Source of the DNA: Gammaproteobacteria bacterium
GTDB lineage: Bacteria; Pseudomonadota; Gammaproteobacteria; Steroidobacterales; Steroidobacteraceae
NCBI GenBank assembly: GCA_003134045.1
Contig: PLAH01000103.1
Location: forward strand, 1 to 56,994
DNA length: 56,994 nt
Direction: 5' to 3'
The first letter of the stretch is position 1; every line of letters starts with the position of its first letter. The notes under the pieces are model-generated. The model made no database searches and was not told where the DNA came from. It saw nothing but the letters and a program-made list of their open reading frames with translations. The position numbers and the translations under genes are program-made. Positions 28,408 to 36,827 of this stretch are shown here, piece after piece.

Positions 28408-29823
28408 CTACAAGGACTGCCGGGCGGGAAAATCGGTTGCGGCCATCGCGGCCGACCCGGTTTCTCCCAGCCCCGCCAAATGCCGTTCGATGTCGGATCC
28501 AAAAAAAGCCTGTGGGTTCGAGGGCGTCTCCCCCTCCGCACGTTCCCGGGCGGCGACGCTCGCCTTGGCTTTTTCGAAAGCATCCCGGAGCGAGGACGCA
28601 CCGGGAAACGCGTCGCGGTAGAACGCCTCGCCGAAATACGTCAGGTCCCGGTCGTTCGAGCAGCCGAAGGACGTGCGATCCGCGGCGGCGGCCGTAATCA
28701 CGAGGGTGTGCGCGTCGCGCAAGGAATCGATGAAGCCGCCGGCGTAGCAGGCGGAAATGATGATCACGCGCCATTCGATTCCCGCTTCGCGCAGCGCGTC
28801 GGCCAGATCCTCCGGCGACAGATCCATGAGGGGAAATTGAGAATTCGCCACGGCAATCGCCGGATCCGGAGCGCCGTGCGAGGAAATCGCCAGGAACAGC
28901 ACGTCGCGATCGAGCTTCATGTGCGCGGCCAAGCCTTTGAGGGCGTATTCGAGTCCCGACACGCTGGCCAACGGCGCGCTCTGCAGATCGCGCTCATCGT
29001 TGATCAAGGAAACCTGGCGATCGCGCGTCGCGTAGCGTTCTCCGATCACGCGCGAGGCCAGGCCGATCTCGCGGGCGAAGACCCGCTCATCGCCCACGCC
29101 CGCAAAGCCCAAGAAGAAACCCTGCGGTCGCGGCGAGGCATCGCGATGCACCGAGTCGAGCGCCTGATCGATGCGATCCGCCTGTTCGAACAGCGCGGTC
29201 TCGCGCTGCTCGAGTTCCTGATCCGAGACGCTCTCGACTTCGCGTGGGTTCCAGACGTCGGGAATGGCGTTCGTCATATCGCTGAGCGCCACGAAACCGA
29301 CGATGAACACCACACCGGTCGCGGCAGCCATGCGTTGTGGTTGGCCGGTGACCGTGCGCAGCCCGCGCGCCAGATAGATCAGCGCATAGGAGCCGACGGC
29401 GGCGCTTGCGCACCAGAACCAGAGCGGGTTCGAGAACGTCGGGAACACCGTCATCAACAGCAATGGAAACGGCACGAGACCCGCCGCGAGAACCATCGCC
29501 GAGCCCAGCGGCGGCCGCGGCGTCGATCGCGAGCGCAGCAGCGCCGCCAGACCCAGGACGGCGAGGCCGTACCAGGCAAGCAAGGGAATGCCGTCGAGGT
29601 AGAGAACGGGGTCCGGCTGGCGCTCCCACCAATCGATGGCCAGCCACAGCGCCAGCCATAGCGACCCCAGCGTCAGCAGGACGGCCACCGGGCTGCCGCG
29701 CGGAACCGCGGTGACTTTCCGGAACCCCCACAGGAATATCAGCGTCTTGAACCACGACCGCGGCGGCCTGACGGTAAGGGCTTGATCCTCTTCCGGCAGA
29801 CTCGCCGCCTCGTTTTCGCTCAC
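28408..29823 (-). CDS. Membrane-anchored C13 (legumain-like) cysteine peptidase
   Basis: 471 residues. Residues about 45-180 contain several hydrophobic helices, then a helical acidic linker. The C-terminal half is a clan CD caspase-fold domain with a His/Cys dyad: His316 in ISSHGAPD and Cys359 in IISACYAGGF, each preceded by a hydrophobic strand as required for this fold. C13 members cleave after Asn or Asp (legumain) or act in GPI transamidation (GPI8); the bacterial function is unknown. It is convergent with the amine cluster and may be co-transcribed with the SRPBCC gene upstream (10 bases apart). Confidence 0.83.
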   Translation of the reverse strand: MSENEAASLPEEDQALTVRPPRSWFKTLIFLWGFRKVTAVPRGSPVAVLLTLGSLWLALWLAIDWWERQPDPVLYLDGIPLLAWYGLAVLGLAALLRSRSTPRPPLGSAMVLAAGLVPFPLLLMTVFPTFSNPLWFWCASAAVGSYALIYLARGLRTVTGQPQRMAAATGVVFIVGFVALSDMTNAIPDVWNPREVESVSDQELEQRETALFEQADRIDQALDSVHRDASPRPQGFFLGFAGVGDERVFAREIGLASRVIGERYATRDRQVSLINDERDLQSAPLASVSGLEYALKGLAAHMKLDRDVLFLAISSHGAPDPAIAVANSQFPLMDLSPEDLADALREAGIEWRVIIISACYAGGFIDSLRDAHTLVITAAAADRTSFGCSNDRDLTYFGEAFYRDAFPGASSLRDAFEKAKASVAARERAEGETPSNPQAFFGSDIERHLAGLGETGSAAMAATDFPARQSL

Positions 29824-29833
29824 CAGTCAGCCG

Positions 29834-30358
29834 CTACTTCGCCTCGACGATCTTCTTCAGATTGTCGAGACCCGACGTATAGACGCCCGTGATCGCATCC
29901 GTCGCCGCCTTGTCGCTTTCATTGTCCGCCGGGTTATCGCCTTCGTTCTTGCGCTTGAAACGACCCGACCAGGTGACCAAGGTTTTGCCGTTGCCGACGG
30001 CCGTAACGACGAAGCTCGACGAGTAGTGACTCACCGGCAGCACGCTCTCGACGATCGCATAGCGGTATCGATGACCGGTCTCATCGAAGCTCAGCAGCTT
30101 CTCCTTGATCGTCCCGCCGCCTTTCAGCGTGAGCACACGCACCGCGCCGGGCGTGTTATTCGTGCCGCTCACCAGTTCGTCGCTGGCCAGCGCCGGATGC
30201 CAGGTATTCAAGCCGTTGAAATTCTTCGACGCCTCCCAGACCTTGTCGGCCGGAGCGGCGATGGTGATCGTCTTCTTGAGGTGCAGTTCCGGCACGGCCG
30301 CCAGGCTCAACCCGGATGCCAGCAGCGAAATCGTAAATCCAATGACCCAGGTTTTCAT
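29834..30358 (-). CDS. Exported SRPBCC (START/Bet v1-like) family protein
   Basis: 174 residues with a signal peptide (MKTWVIGFTISLLASGLSLA). The remainder is a Bet v1/polyketide cyclase-like domain: TITIAAPADKVWEASKNF, WHPALASDELVSG, EKLLSFDETGHRYRYAI and a C-terminal amphipathic helix. Members bind hydrophobic ligands in a deep cavity. No catalytic residues can be named. It lies just upstream of the C13 peptidase gene on the same strand. Confidence 0.8.
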   Translation of the reverse strand: MKTWVIGFTISLLASGLSLAAVPELHLKKTITIAAPADKVWEASKNFNGLNTWHPALASDELVSGTNNTPGAVRVLTLKGGGTIKEKLLSFDETGHRYRYAIVESVLPVSHYSSSFVVTAVGNGKTLVTWSGRFKRKNEGDNPADNESDKAATDAITGVYTSGLDNLKKIVEAK

Positions 30359-30809
30359 CGTTGTCGTTCCTTATGAAGTGAGAATGCCCCCGCCACGAGC
30401 CTGCAATTGTAGGCCGTTACGCGCGCGTATCAACGGGCTCCGCCAATTCACCGCGCGGCGAGCCCAACGCTCGGGCCAATGATGCCCCAGGGCAGTACGC
30501 CATGACGAACACCGTATTCGCCATCGTCAGTTCGGCGAAATGCGCGTCATCTGCTCGAATGCGGAGCGTGGAAAGAGACGAATGCCCTGTAATCGGGCGC
30601 CCGTATGACAGCAGCAAGTCCATTCCGTCGTGCCTGTTGCGCAAGAAACTTGCGTGTCAGTAAACCCTATGTTACGAATTGAGTCTGCCGATCACGAGAG
30701 GGTCGCAGCAACGCGCGGGCGGGATGTCTACGAGCGAGCCGCGCGTCGAGTCAATCGATCGACAGTCCGCGGCGCGACCGTCGCGTCGTCAATTCAGGGA
30801 GAATCTTCG
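30359..30809. other. Intergenic region between SRPBCC gene and TonB receptor gene
   Basis: No convincing gene is visible in these 451 bases; open frames here are short and have no recognisable content. It must hold the divergent promoters of the flanking genes and contains an inverted repeat at 30640-30654 that is listed separately. Confidence 0.6.
30640..30654. promoter_or_regulatory. CGCAAG-AAA-CTTGCG inverted repeat upstream of TonB receptor
   Basis: A perfect 6-3-6 repeat about 155 bases upstream of the receptor ATG. Its core GCAAGAAACTTGC has the GCAA-N5-TTGC form and A-rich centre seen before both XRE-cupin regulators, suggesting that the receptor may belong to the same regulon. Confidence 0.4.
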
Positions 30810-33377
30810 ATGAAAAAAACGTTCTGTGACACACGGGCGGACGCCTCGCGAGCTGCGGCCGCATTGCTCGCGGTACTCATGGGCTTGGGTTCGCTCGAGC
30901 AAACCGCATTCGCGGCCACGGCCGCCGCCGCGCCGGCCGACAACGCAGGTCTCGAGGAGATCGTCGTCACCGCGGAGAAACGCAACTCCACCGTGCAGGA
31001 CACCGCCATCAGCATGACCGCCATCAGCGGCGACCAGCTGCTGTCCCAGGGCATCACCACGGTCGAAGACATCGCCGCCAAGGTGCCCGGCATATCGATC
31101 CGCACGGCAGGTCCCGGGCAGACCGAGTACGAGATGCGGGGTCTGTCGGCCGGCGGCGGCACGGCGGCCACCGTGGGTTTCTATCTCGACGAGACGCCCC
31201 TGTCCGCGAACGCCGTGGCGCTCAATGGCCGCACCGTCATCGATCCCGATCTGTTCGACTTGAACCACGTCGAAGTGCTGCGCGGCCCGCAGGGCACCCT
31301 GTACGGTTCGGGTTCGATGGGCGGCACCATCCGACTCGCCACCAATCAGCCCAAACTGGGCGCGTTCGAAGCGGCGACCGATTTGAACGCCTCCGACACC
31401 TCCCACGCGAGCGGGAACGGCGGCGCCAGCCTCATGCTCAACATCCCGATCGGCGAGATCACGGCCTTGCGCGTGGTGACCACCGGCAAGTACGTGAGCG
31501 GCTGGATCGACCGGATAGTGACTCAACCCGGCGCCTTTCCGGCCCCGACCGAACCCTCGTATACGAACAGCGCACCCGCCAATTGCGGTGCCTACTATTG
31601 TCAGCGCGGCGACGTCGCCGCCGCCCCGATACAGCAGATCATCAAGGGATCGAACCTCGAGCGCTTCGCATCCGCACGTGCGTCGTTGCTCGTCAAGCCG
31701 TCGGACGCACTGTCGATCACGGGAATGGTCATGTACCAGGACATCCGCGCGGACGGCTACAACAATTTCCAGGAGCAGCCGGGCGGCCTCGCCATCTACC
31801 AGCCCTATGACCAGCAAGAGCCGTATCACGACTACTTCCGGCTCGCGAGCCTGAAGGTCGAGTACAACATGGATTTCGCCTCGCTGACCTCCGCCACCAG
31901 CTTCTGGTCGCGCGAGGTCTTGCAGTCCACCGATTCCACCGAAGCGCTGCAGAACATCAACAATCTCACCCACCTGGTGAATGGCGCCAACGTTGCCGAT
32001 TACATTCAGAACCTGTACGTGGAAGTCGATCCGACGCGGCAGTTCAGCGAGGAACTGCGTTTGACCTCGTCCGGCACCGGTCCGCTCCAATGGGTGAGCG
32101 GGCTGTATTTCGCGGATCTGCACTCGGGATACAAGACCTACAACCAGGCGCCGGGATTCGCCACCGCGCTGACCTGCGGGCTGCCGTCGGCGAGCAACCC
32201 GGTGGCGGGTTCCTGTCCCGTGGGCTCAGAAGCACCGGCGAACAGCACCTATCGCTTTCCCGACGCCACGTTGCCGCAGTATCCAAGCGCACAGGCGGCA
32301 AACCCCAACGGCGTGGTGTTCAATGACGACAACCCGAACGTGTTGAAACAAACGGCCATTTTCGGCGAGGCGTCCTACAAGATCCGCGAGGACCTCAAAC
32401 TGACGGCGGGGCTGCGTTTCTATCACTTCTCCCTCGACAACCTGGCTAACCAAGCAGGCCTCGGGACTGCGTCCGCGAACCAGGACCACACCATCCTCAC
32501 CCAGAGCGCCAACGGCAATGCCGTGCTACCGAAGCTGAATCTCGCGTATGAGCCCACCTCGGACCTGACTTTGTACGGCACGATCGCCAAGGGGTCGCGT
32601 CCCGGCGGCTTCAACCTGCCCATCCCGCTGCCGACGGCCGCTGTGCTCAACGCAAATCCGGGTGCCTACAATTGTGGACTGCCTCTGTCGGGCATTCCCC
32701 CAGCGGTCTATGTAACCTCGCAGCCCAGCTACTCGCCCGACTCGGTATGGAGCGCCGAGGTCGGCGAGAAGGCGCGGTTCGCCGATCGGCGCATCACCGT
32801 CAATGCGGACCTCTACTACATCAAGTGGACCAACATCCAACAGGTGCTGTCGCTGACCTGCGGCTATCCCTACAACACCAACGCCGGCAACGCCAAGTCC
32901 TACGGACCTGAACTCGAGGTCTCCGCGCTGCTCACCACCGGCCTCACGGTCGATCTGTCGGGCGCCTACACCCAGGCGTACATCAGCGACCCCAACGCCA
33001 CCGCGCTCGCCTCGGGCATCACGCCCGGAACGCGCGTGCTCAACGTGCCCAAGTACACGGCGGTCGCCGGTTTGAATTATCTCGCGCCCATCAACGATCA
33101 GCTGAACGGCCTGTTCCATGTGGCAAGTTCCTTGGTGGGACCCAACCAGGACCAGGCGGCGGTTCGCCAGACGCTGCCGTCGTACAATCTCATCGATGCG
33201 CGTGCCGGCATCGCGAGCGGCCCATGGTCGGCGGCGTTGTTCGGCACCAACCTCACCAACAAGGTGGCGCTGCAAACCATCAACAACACGGTGTTTGCAT
33301 GGCAAACTTACGCGATCACGCGCGTCTCGACCAATCAGCCGCGCACCTTGGGCGTCGATTTTCAATATAAATTCTGA
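30810..33377 (+). CDS. TonB-dependent receptor
   Basis: 855 residues from ATG 30810 with AGGGAGAA just upstream; the longer open frame before it has no signal peptide. A signal peptide (MKKTFCDTRADASRAAAA to about residue 35) is followed by a TonB-box-like segment (EEIVVTAEKRNSTVQDT), a plug domain (VEDIAAKVPGISIRTAG, YEMRGLSAGGG, VEVLRGPQGTLYGSGSMGG) and a beta-barrel ending in Phe (LGVDFQYKF). This receptor type imports siderophores, carbohydrates or other nutrients across the outer membrane; substrate is not evident. Two APC-superfamily permease genes follow, the nearest only 10 bases after it, so the cargo may be amine- or amino-acid-like. Confidence 0.92.
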   Translation: MKKTFCDTRADASRAAAALLAVLMGLGSLEQTAFAATAAAAPADNAGLEEIVVTAEKRNSTVQDTAISMTAISGDQLLSQGITTVEDIAAKVPGISIRTAGPGQTEYEMRGLSAGGGTAATVGFYLDETPLSANAVALNGRTVIDPDLFDLNHVEVLRGPQGTLYGSGSMGGTIRLATNQPKLGAFEAATDLNASDTSHASGNGGASLMLNIPIGEITALRVVTTGKYVSGWIDRIVTQPGAFPAPTEPSYTNSAPANCGAYYCQRGDVAAAPIQQIIKGSNLERFASARASLLVKPSDALSITGMVMYQDIRADGYNNFQEQPGGLAIYQPYDQQEPYHDYFRLASLKVEYNMDFASLTSATSFWSREVLQSTDSTEALQNINNLTHLVNGANVADYIQNLYVEVDPTRQFSEELRLTSSGTGPLQWVSGLYFADLHSGYKTYNQAPGFATALTCGLPSASNPVAGSCPVGSEAPANSTYRFPDATLPQYPSAQAANPNGVVFNDDNPNVLKQTAIFGEASYKIREDLKLTAGLRFYHFSLDNLANQAGLGTASANQDHTILTQSANGNAVLPKLNLAYEPTSDLTLYGTIAKGSRPGGFNLPIPLPTAAVLNANPGAYNCGLPLSGIPPAVYVTSQPSYSPDSVWSAEVGEKARFADRRITVNADLYYIKWTNIQQVLSLTCGYPYNTNAGNAKSYGPELEVSALLTTGLTVDLSGAYTQAYISDPNATALASGITPGTRVLNVPKYTAVAGLNYLAPINDQLNGLFHVASSLVGPNQDQAAVRQTLPSYNLIDARAGIASGPWSAALFGTNLTNKVALQTINNTVFAWQTYAITRVSTNQPRTLGVDFQYKF

Positions 33378-33387
33378 GGGAGTTTTG

Positions 33388-34872
33388 GTGACCGACACTT
33401 CAGGCAAGGCGATCGATCGGGACGCTGAACAGCTGCGCGCCTTGGGATACGTCTCTCACTTCGACCGCACCATGTCGAAGTGGGAGAATTTCTCGCTCGG
33501 ATTCACCTATCTGTCGCCCGTGGTGGGCGTCTATACCATCTTCGCCAGCGCCTTCATCGCCGGCGGCCCGCCGATGTGGTGGACCTACATCCTGGTCGGC
33601 CTGGGTCAGTTCATGGTCTGTCTGATCTTCGGTGAAATCGTCTCGCAGTTTCCGATTTCCGGCGGTCTGTACCCGTGGGCGCGGCGGCTCATGGGCAAGC
33701 GCTGGGCCTGGATGGCGGGCTGGGTGTACGCCTGGGCTCTGTGCTGCACGATGGCCGGCGCGGCCACCGGCGTCGCGCCGTTCCTGGCCCAGCTGGGCAA
33801 TGTCCCGAGCACGCCGGCCGCGACCACGGTCATCGCGCTCGCGCTGATCGCCATCACCACCCTGTTGAATCTGAGCGGCACGCGCCTGCTCGCGCGCGTC
33901 GCGATGTTCGGGTTCGTGTGCGAACTGGTCGGGGCCATCGTGGTCGGCGGCTATCTGTTGCTGTTCGCGCGCCATCAGCCGCTCGGCGTGTTGGTCGACG
34001 CCTCGTTCGTGCACGCCGACGGGCACTATCTGCCGGCATTTCTCGCCTCATCGCTCGCGGCCATGTTCTGCTATTACGGCTTCGAAGCCTGCGGCGACGT
34101 GGCGGAGGAGACGCCGGATGCCAGCCGCATGATCCCCAAGGCCATGCGCATGACCATTTACATCGGGGGTGCGGCGGCCTCCTGGATCTGCCTGGCATTC
34201 GTGTTGTCGATTCCGGACATCGGCGCCGTCATGTCGGGGCGCGACGCCGACCCCATCGTCACGCTGCTGCGGGCGGCCATGGGTGAAACGGGCTTCCGCG
34301 GCGTCATCCTGGTGGTGCTGGTGTCGTTCATCTCCTGCCTGCTGAGCCTGCAGGCCGCGGCGAGCCGGCTGCTGTTCGCCTACGCACGCGATCAGATGAT
34401 CTTAGGCAGCAAATACTTGAGCCGCATGTCGCGGGGCCATCATGTGCCGGCCACGGCGCTGGTCGTGATGGGAGCCATTCCCGCGGCCATCGCACTGTCG
34501 GCATTGTGGCTGCAGGATGCCATTGCGACCATCATCAGCTTCGCGGCCTTGGGGATTTACGTCTCGTTCCAGATGATCGTGTTCGCGGCGCTGCTCGCCC
34601 GCGCCAAGGGCTGGCAGCCCGCCGGCCCCTATACGCTTCGCGGCTGGGGTTGGGCGGTCAACGTGCTGGCGCTGCTCTATGGCGTCAGTGCCATCGTGAA
34701 CATTCTCTGGCCGCGCGCGCCGAAAGAGCCGTGGTACGTCGACTACGGAATGCTCGTGACCACCGTCGCGGTCATGGTGGCGGGCGGCTTCTACATGGTC
34801 ATCGCCAAGCCCTATGAACGGGGCAACGCACCGGCCGGCGATGCGCACCTGCTGAGAAAACGCCACGCCTAG
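33388..34872 (+). CDS. APC-superfamily amino acid/amine permease (ACT/BAT1-like)
   Basis: 494 residues from a GTG start preceded by GAGGGAG. Twelve hydrophobic helices; N-terminal signature SKWENFSLGFTYLSPVVGVY, then FGEIVSQFPISGGLYPWARR, a combination typical of amino acid/choline transporters. The gene begins 10 bases after the TonB receptor stop and is probably co-transcribed, making a two-membrane uptake pair. The cargo is unknown; quaternary or polyamine substrates fit the family. Confidence 0.85.
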   Translation: MTDTSGKAIDRDAEQLRALGYVSHFDRTMSKWENFSLGFTYLSPVVGVYTIFASAFIAGGPPMWWTYILVGLGQFMVCLIFGEIVSQFPISGGLYPWARRLMGKRWAWMAGWVYAWALCCTMAGAATGVAPFLAQLGNVPSTPAATTVIALALIAITTLLNLSGTRLLARVAMFGFVCELVGAIVVGGYLLLFARHQPLGVLVDASFVHADGHYLPAFLASSLAAMFCYYGFEACGDVAEETPDASRMIPKAMRMTIYIGGAAASWICLAFVLSIPDIGAVMSGRDADPIVTLLRAAMGETGFRGVILVVLVSFISCLLSLQAAASRLLFAYARDQMILGSKYLSRMSRGHHVPATALVVMGAIPAAIALSALWLQDAIATIISFAALGIYVSFQMIVFAALLARAKGWQPAGPYTLRGWGWAVNVLALLYGVSAIVNILWPRAPKEPWYVDYGMLVTTVAVMVAGGFYMVIAKPYERGNAPAGDAHLLRKRHA

Positions 34873-35020
34873 CATTTGAGCTCACTCGCGCGCAGGCCTC
34901 GCCGATGCCCGTCGTGGAACCGGCAACCGGAACTGTTTTTCCCTCGAAAGTCATCGTCAAACTCCCCCACGGCACTACCTGGCCTGCGTAAGATCGCATG
35001 GTCGTTAACGAGGCGTACAC

Positions 35021-36418
35021 ATGACCCAGTCGAGTCCAGCCGCGAATCCCGAGCCCAGCCACGAACTGAGCCGATCCCTGAAGAGACGCCATCTGACGAT
35101 GATTTCGATCGGCGGCATCATCGGCGCCGGCCTGTTCGTCGGCAGCAGCACCTCCATCATCGCGGGAGGCCCCGCCAGCTTCATCAGTTACGGCATCACG
35201 GGAATTCTCATTCTGTTGGTCATGCGCATGGTGGGTGAGATGGCGACCGCCATGCCCCAGGTCCGTTCGTTCACGGAATTCGCGCGGGCGGGCTTGGGCG
35301 AAGGCGCGGGTTTCGTGGTGGGCTGGCTCTATTGGTACTTCTGGGTGTTGACGGTTCCGGTCGAAGCGATCGCGGGGGCCAAGATCCTGCAAGCGTGGAT
35401 TCCGCTCTCGCCGCTGCAGATCGGCGTCGGCCTGATGACGGTCATGACCTGCGTCAATTTGCTGTCCGCCCGTTCCTATGCCGAGTTCGAATTCTGGTTT
35501 GCCTCCATCAAGGTGGCCGCCATTCTCGCTTTCATCGCCATCGCCACGTCCTACGCCTTCGGCTTCACCTCGCCGCACGGTGCCACGTTCGGCAATCTCG
35601 TCGACCACGGCGGCTTCACGCCGCACGGCTGGATCGCCGTGCTGGCCGCGGTGCCCACCGTGTTCTTCGCGATGACGGGTGCGGAAATCACCACCATCGC
35701 GGCGGCCGAATCGGCGCAGCCCGGCAACGCGGTCGCCCGGATGGGCAGCGCCGTGATCGGACGCATCCTCATTTTCTATGTGATCTCCCTATTCCTGATC
35801 GTCTCGGTGACCCCCTGGGATACGGTTCGCTCCGGAGAGTCGCCCTTCACCCTGGCGCTCAACACCATGCATGTGCCCTGGGCGGGAGCGGTGATGAGCG
35901 TCATCATCCTGACCGCCGTCCTCTCCTGCATGAATTCGGCGTTCTACGTCAGTTCGCGAGTCCTGTTCATCCTGGCGGATCGCGGCGATGCGCCGCAAAT
36001 GCTGGTCAAACTCAACGCGCGCCGAGTGCCCAGCAAGTCGGTGCTGATCGGCGCCGCCGCAGGCTTCCTCGGCATCATCGCCGCCACAGAGGCGCCGCAG
36101 GCGGTGTTCGACTTTCTGGTGAGTTCCTCAGGCGCCCTGATCGTTTTCGTCTACATGGCCATCGCATTGGCCCAGATCACGCTGCGCCGGCGCCGTGAGC
36201 GCGCCGGCACGCCGCAGCCCCAGGTGAGCATGTGGCTGTTCCCATGGTTGAGCTACGCGGCGATCGGCGCCATGAGCGCCGTATTGATCGCGATGGCGTT
36301 CACGCCGCGCTTGCAACAGGACTTCAAGTTCAGCTGCATCACCCTGGTCGTGGCCATCCTGGCCTACCGCCTCACCCGGCGGATTCGGCGTCCGGCGGCG
36401 CTGCGAGCAGCTGGCTAG
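35021..36418 (+). CDS. Amino acid permease (AAT family, GabP/ProY-like)
   Basis: 465 residues, about 12 helices. The first helix shows the AAT signature RRHLTMISIGGIIGAGLFVG and GEMATAMP follows. Such proton symporters import GABA, aromatic, proline or similar amino acids. It stands 148 bases after the previous permease, so it may have its own promoter. It is not close in sequence to the other two APC permeases in the window. Confidence 0.88.
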   Translation: MTQSSPAANPEPSHELSRSLKRRHLTMISIGGIIGAGLFVGSSTSIIAGGPASFISYGITGILILLVMRMVGEMATAMPQVRSFTEFARAGLGEGAGFVVGWLYWYFWVLTVPVEAIAGAKILQAWIPLSPLQIGVGLMTVMTCVNLLSARSYAEFEFWFASIKVAAILAFIAIATSYAFGFTSPHGATFGNLVDHGGFTPHGWIAVLAAVPTVFFAMTGAEITTIAAAESAQPGNAVARMGSAVIGRILIFYVISLFLIVSVTPWDTVRSGESPFTLALNTMHVPWAGAVMSVIILTAVLSCMNSAFYVSSRVLFILADRGDAPQMLVKLNARRVPSKSVLIGAAAGFLGIIAATEAPQAVFDFLVSSSGALIVFVYMAIALAQITLRRRRERAGTPQPQVSMWLFPWLSYAAIGAMSAVLIAMAFTPRLQQDFKFSCITLVVAILAYRLTRRIRRPAALRAAG

Positions 36419-36827
36419 GTCTTTTCGGATTTGTCAAGCGAAAAAAACTACACCAACGCGTATAAAGAGTACGCTGCGCATCTCAGTAATTTTGGCACTA
36501 TGAGTCATGCCTTGCGGTGGCCCCGCCAGGAAGGTTTAGGAGAATCTCGCGCCGGCAAGCCAGCCAACTCCCCCGTCGGTGCGATATCCCGGCGGCGTCG
36601 GTACCTCATAAGGCCGACGCCGTTTTTTATTGCCCTCGAGCGTTTTTATCCCCGCGCCGGCACCCCGGCCTGCCCCGGGCACCGCCTCGCCGATCCCGTG
36701 CAGATTCGCTCGCCAGGCAGCCCTCGTCGCGCTCGCATGCGGCAGCGCACACCACGAATCGGTCCGATCGCGCTATAAGGGGTGACCCCCAAACCTGAGG
36801 CAGTCGAACCGTGACGAGATCGCTCCC
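36419..36827. other. Non-coding stretch with hairpin and terminator before SulP gene
   Basis: These 409 bases hold no believable gene. A stem (TCGCGCCG at 36547-36554 pairing with CGGTGCGA at 36577-36584, one G-T pair) precedes a strong intrinsic terminator at 36593-36628. A smaller GC hairpin lies near 36514-36526, and TATAAA occurs at 36461-36466. The layout fits either the structured 3' end of the permease transcript or a short RNA of about 150 bases. It does not match riboswitch classes I could recall. Confidence 0.45.
36593..36628 (+). terminator. Rho-independent terminator
   Basis: CGGCGTCGG (36593-36601) pairs perfectly with CCGACGCCG (36614-36622); the loop itself can form CCT-cata-AGG. 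Six T residues follow at 36623-36628. It ends transcription from the permease side or from a small RNA gene in this gap. Confidence 0.85.

Noticed and set aside
36419-36640. Known riboswitch or SRP RNA in the gap before SulP
   Set aside because: Conserved cores of cobalamin, TPP, FMN, glycine, c-di-GMP, ZTP and SAH riboswitches and of SRP RNA were not found.
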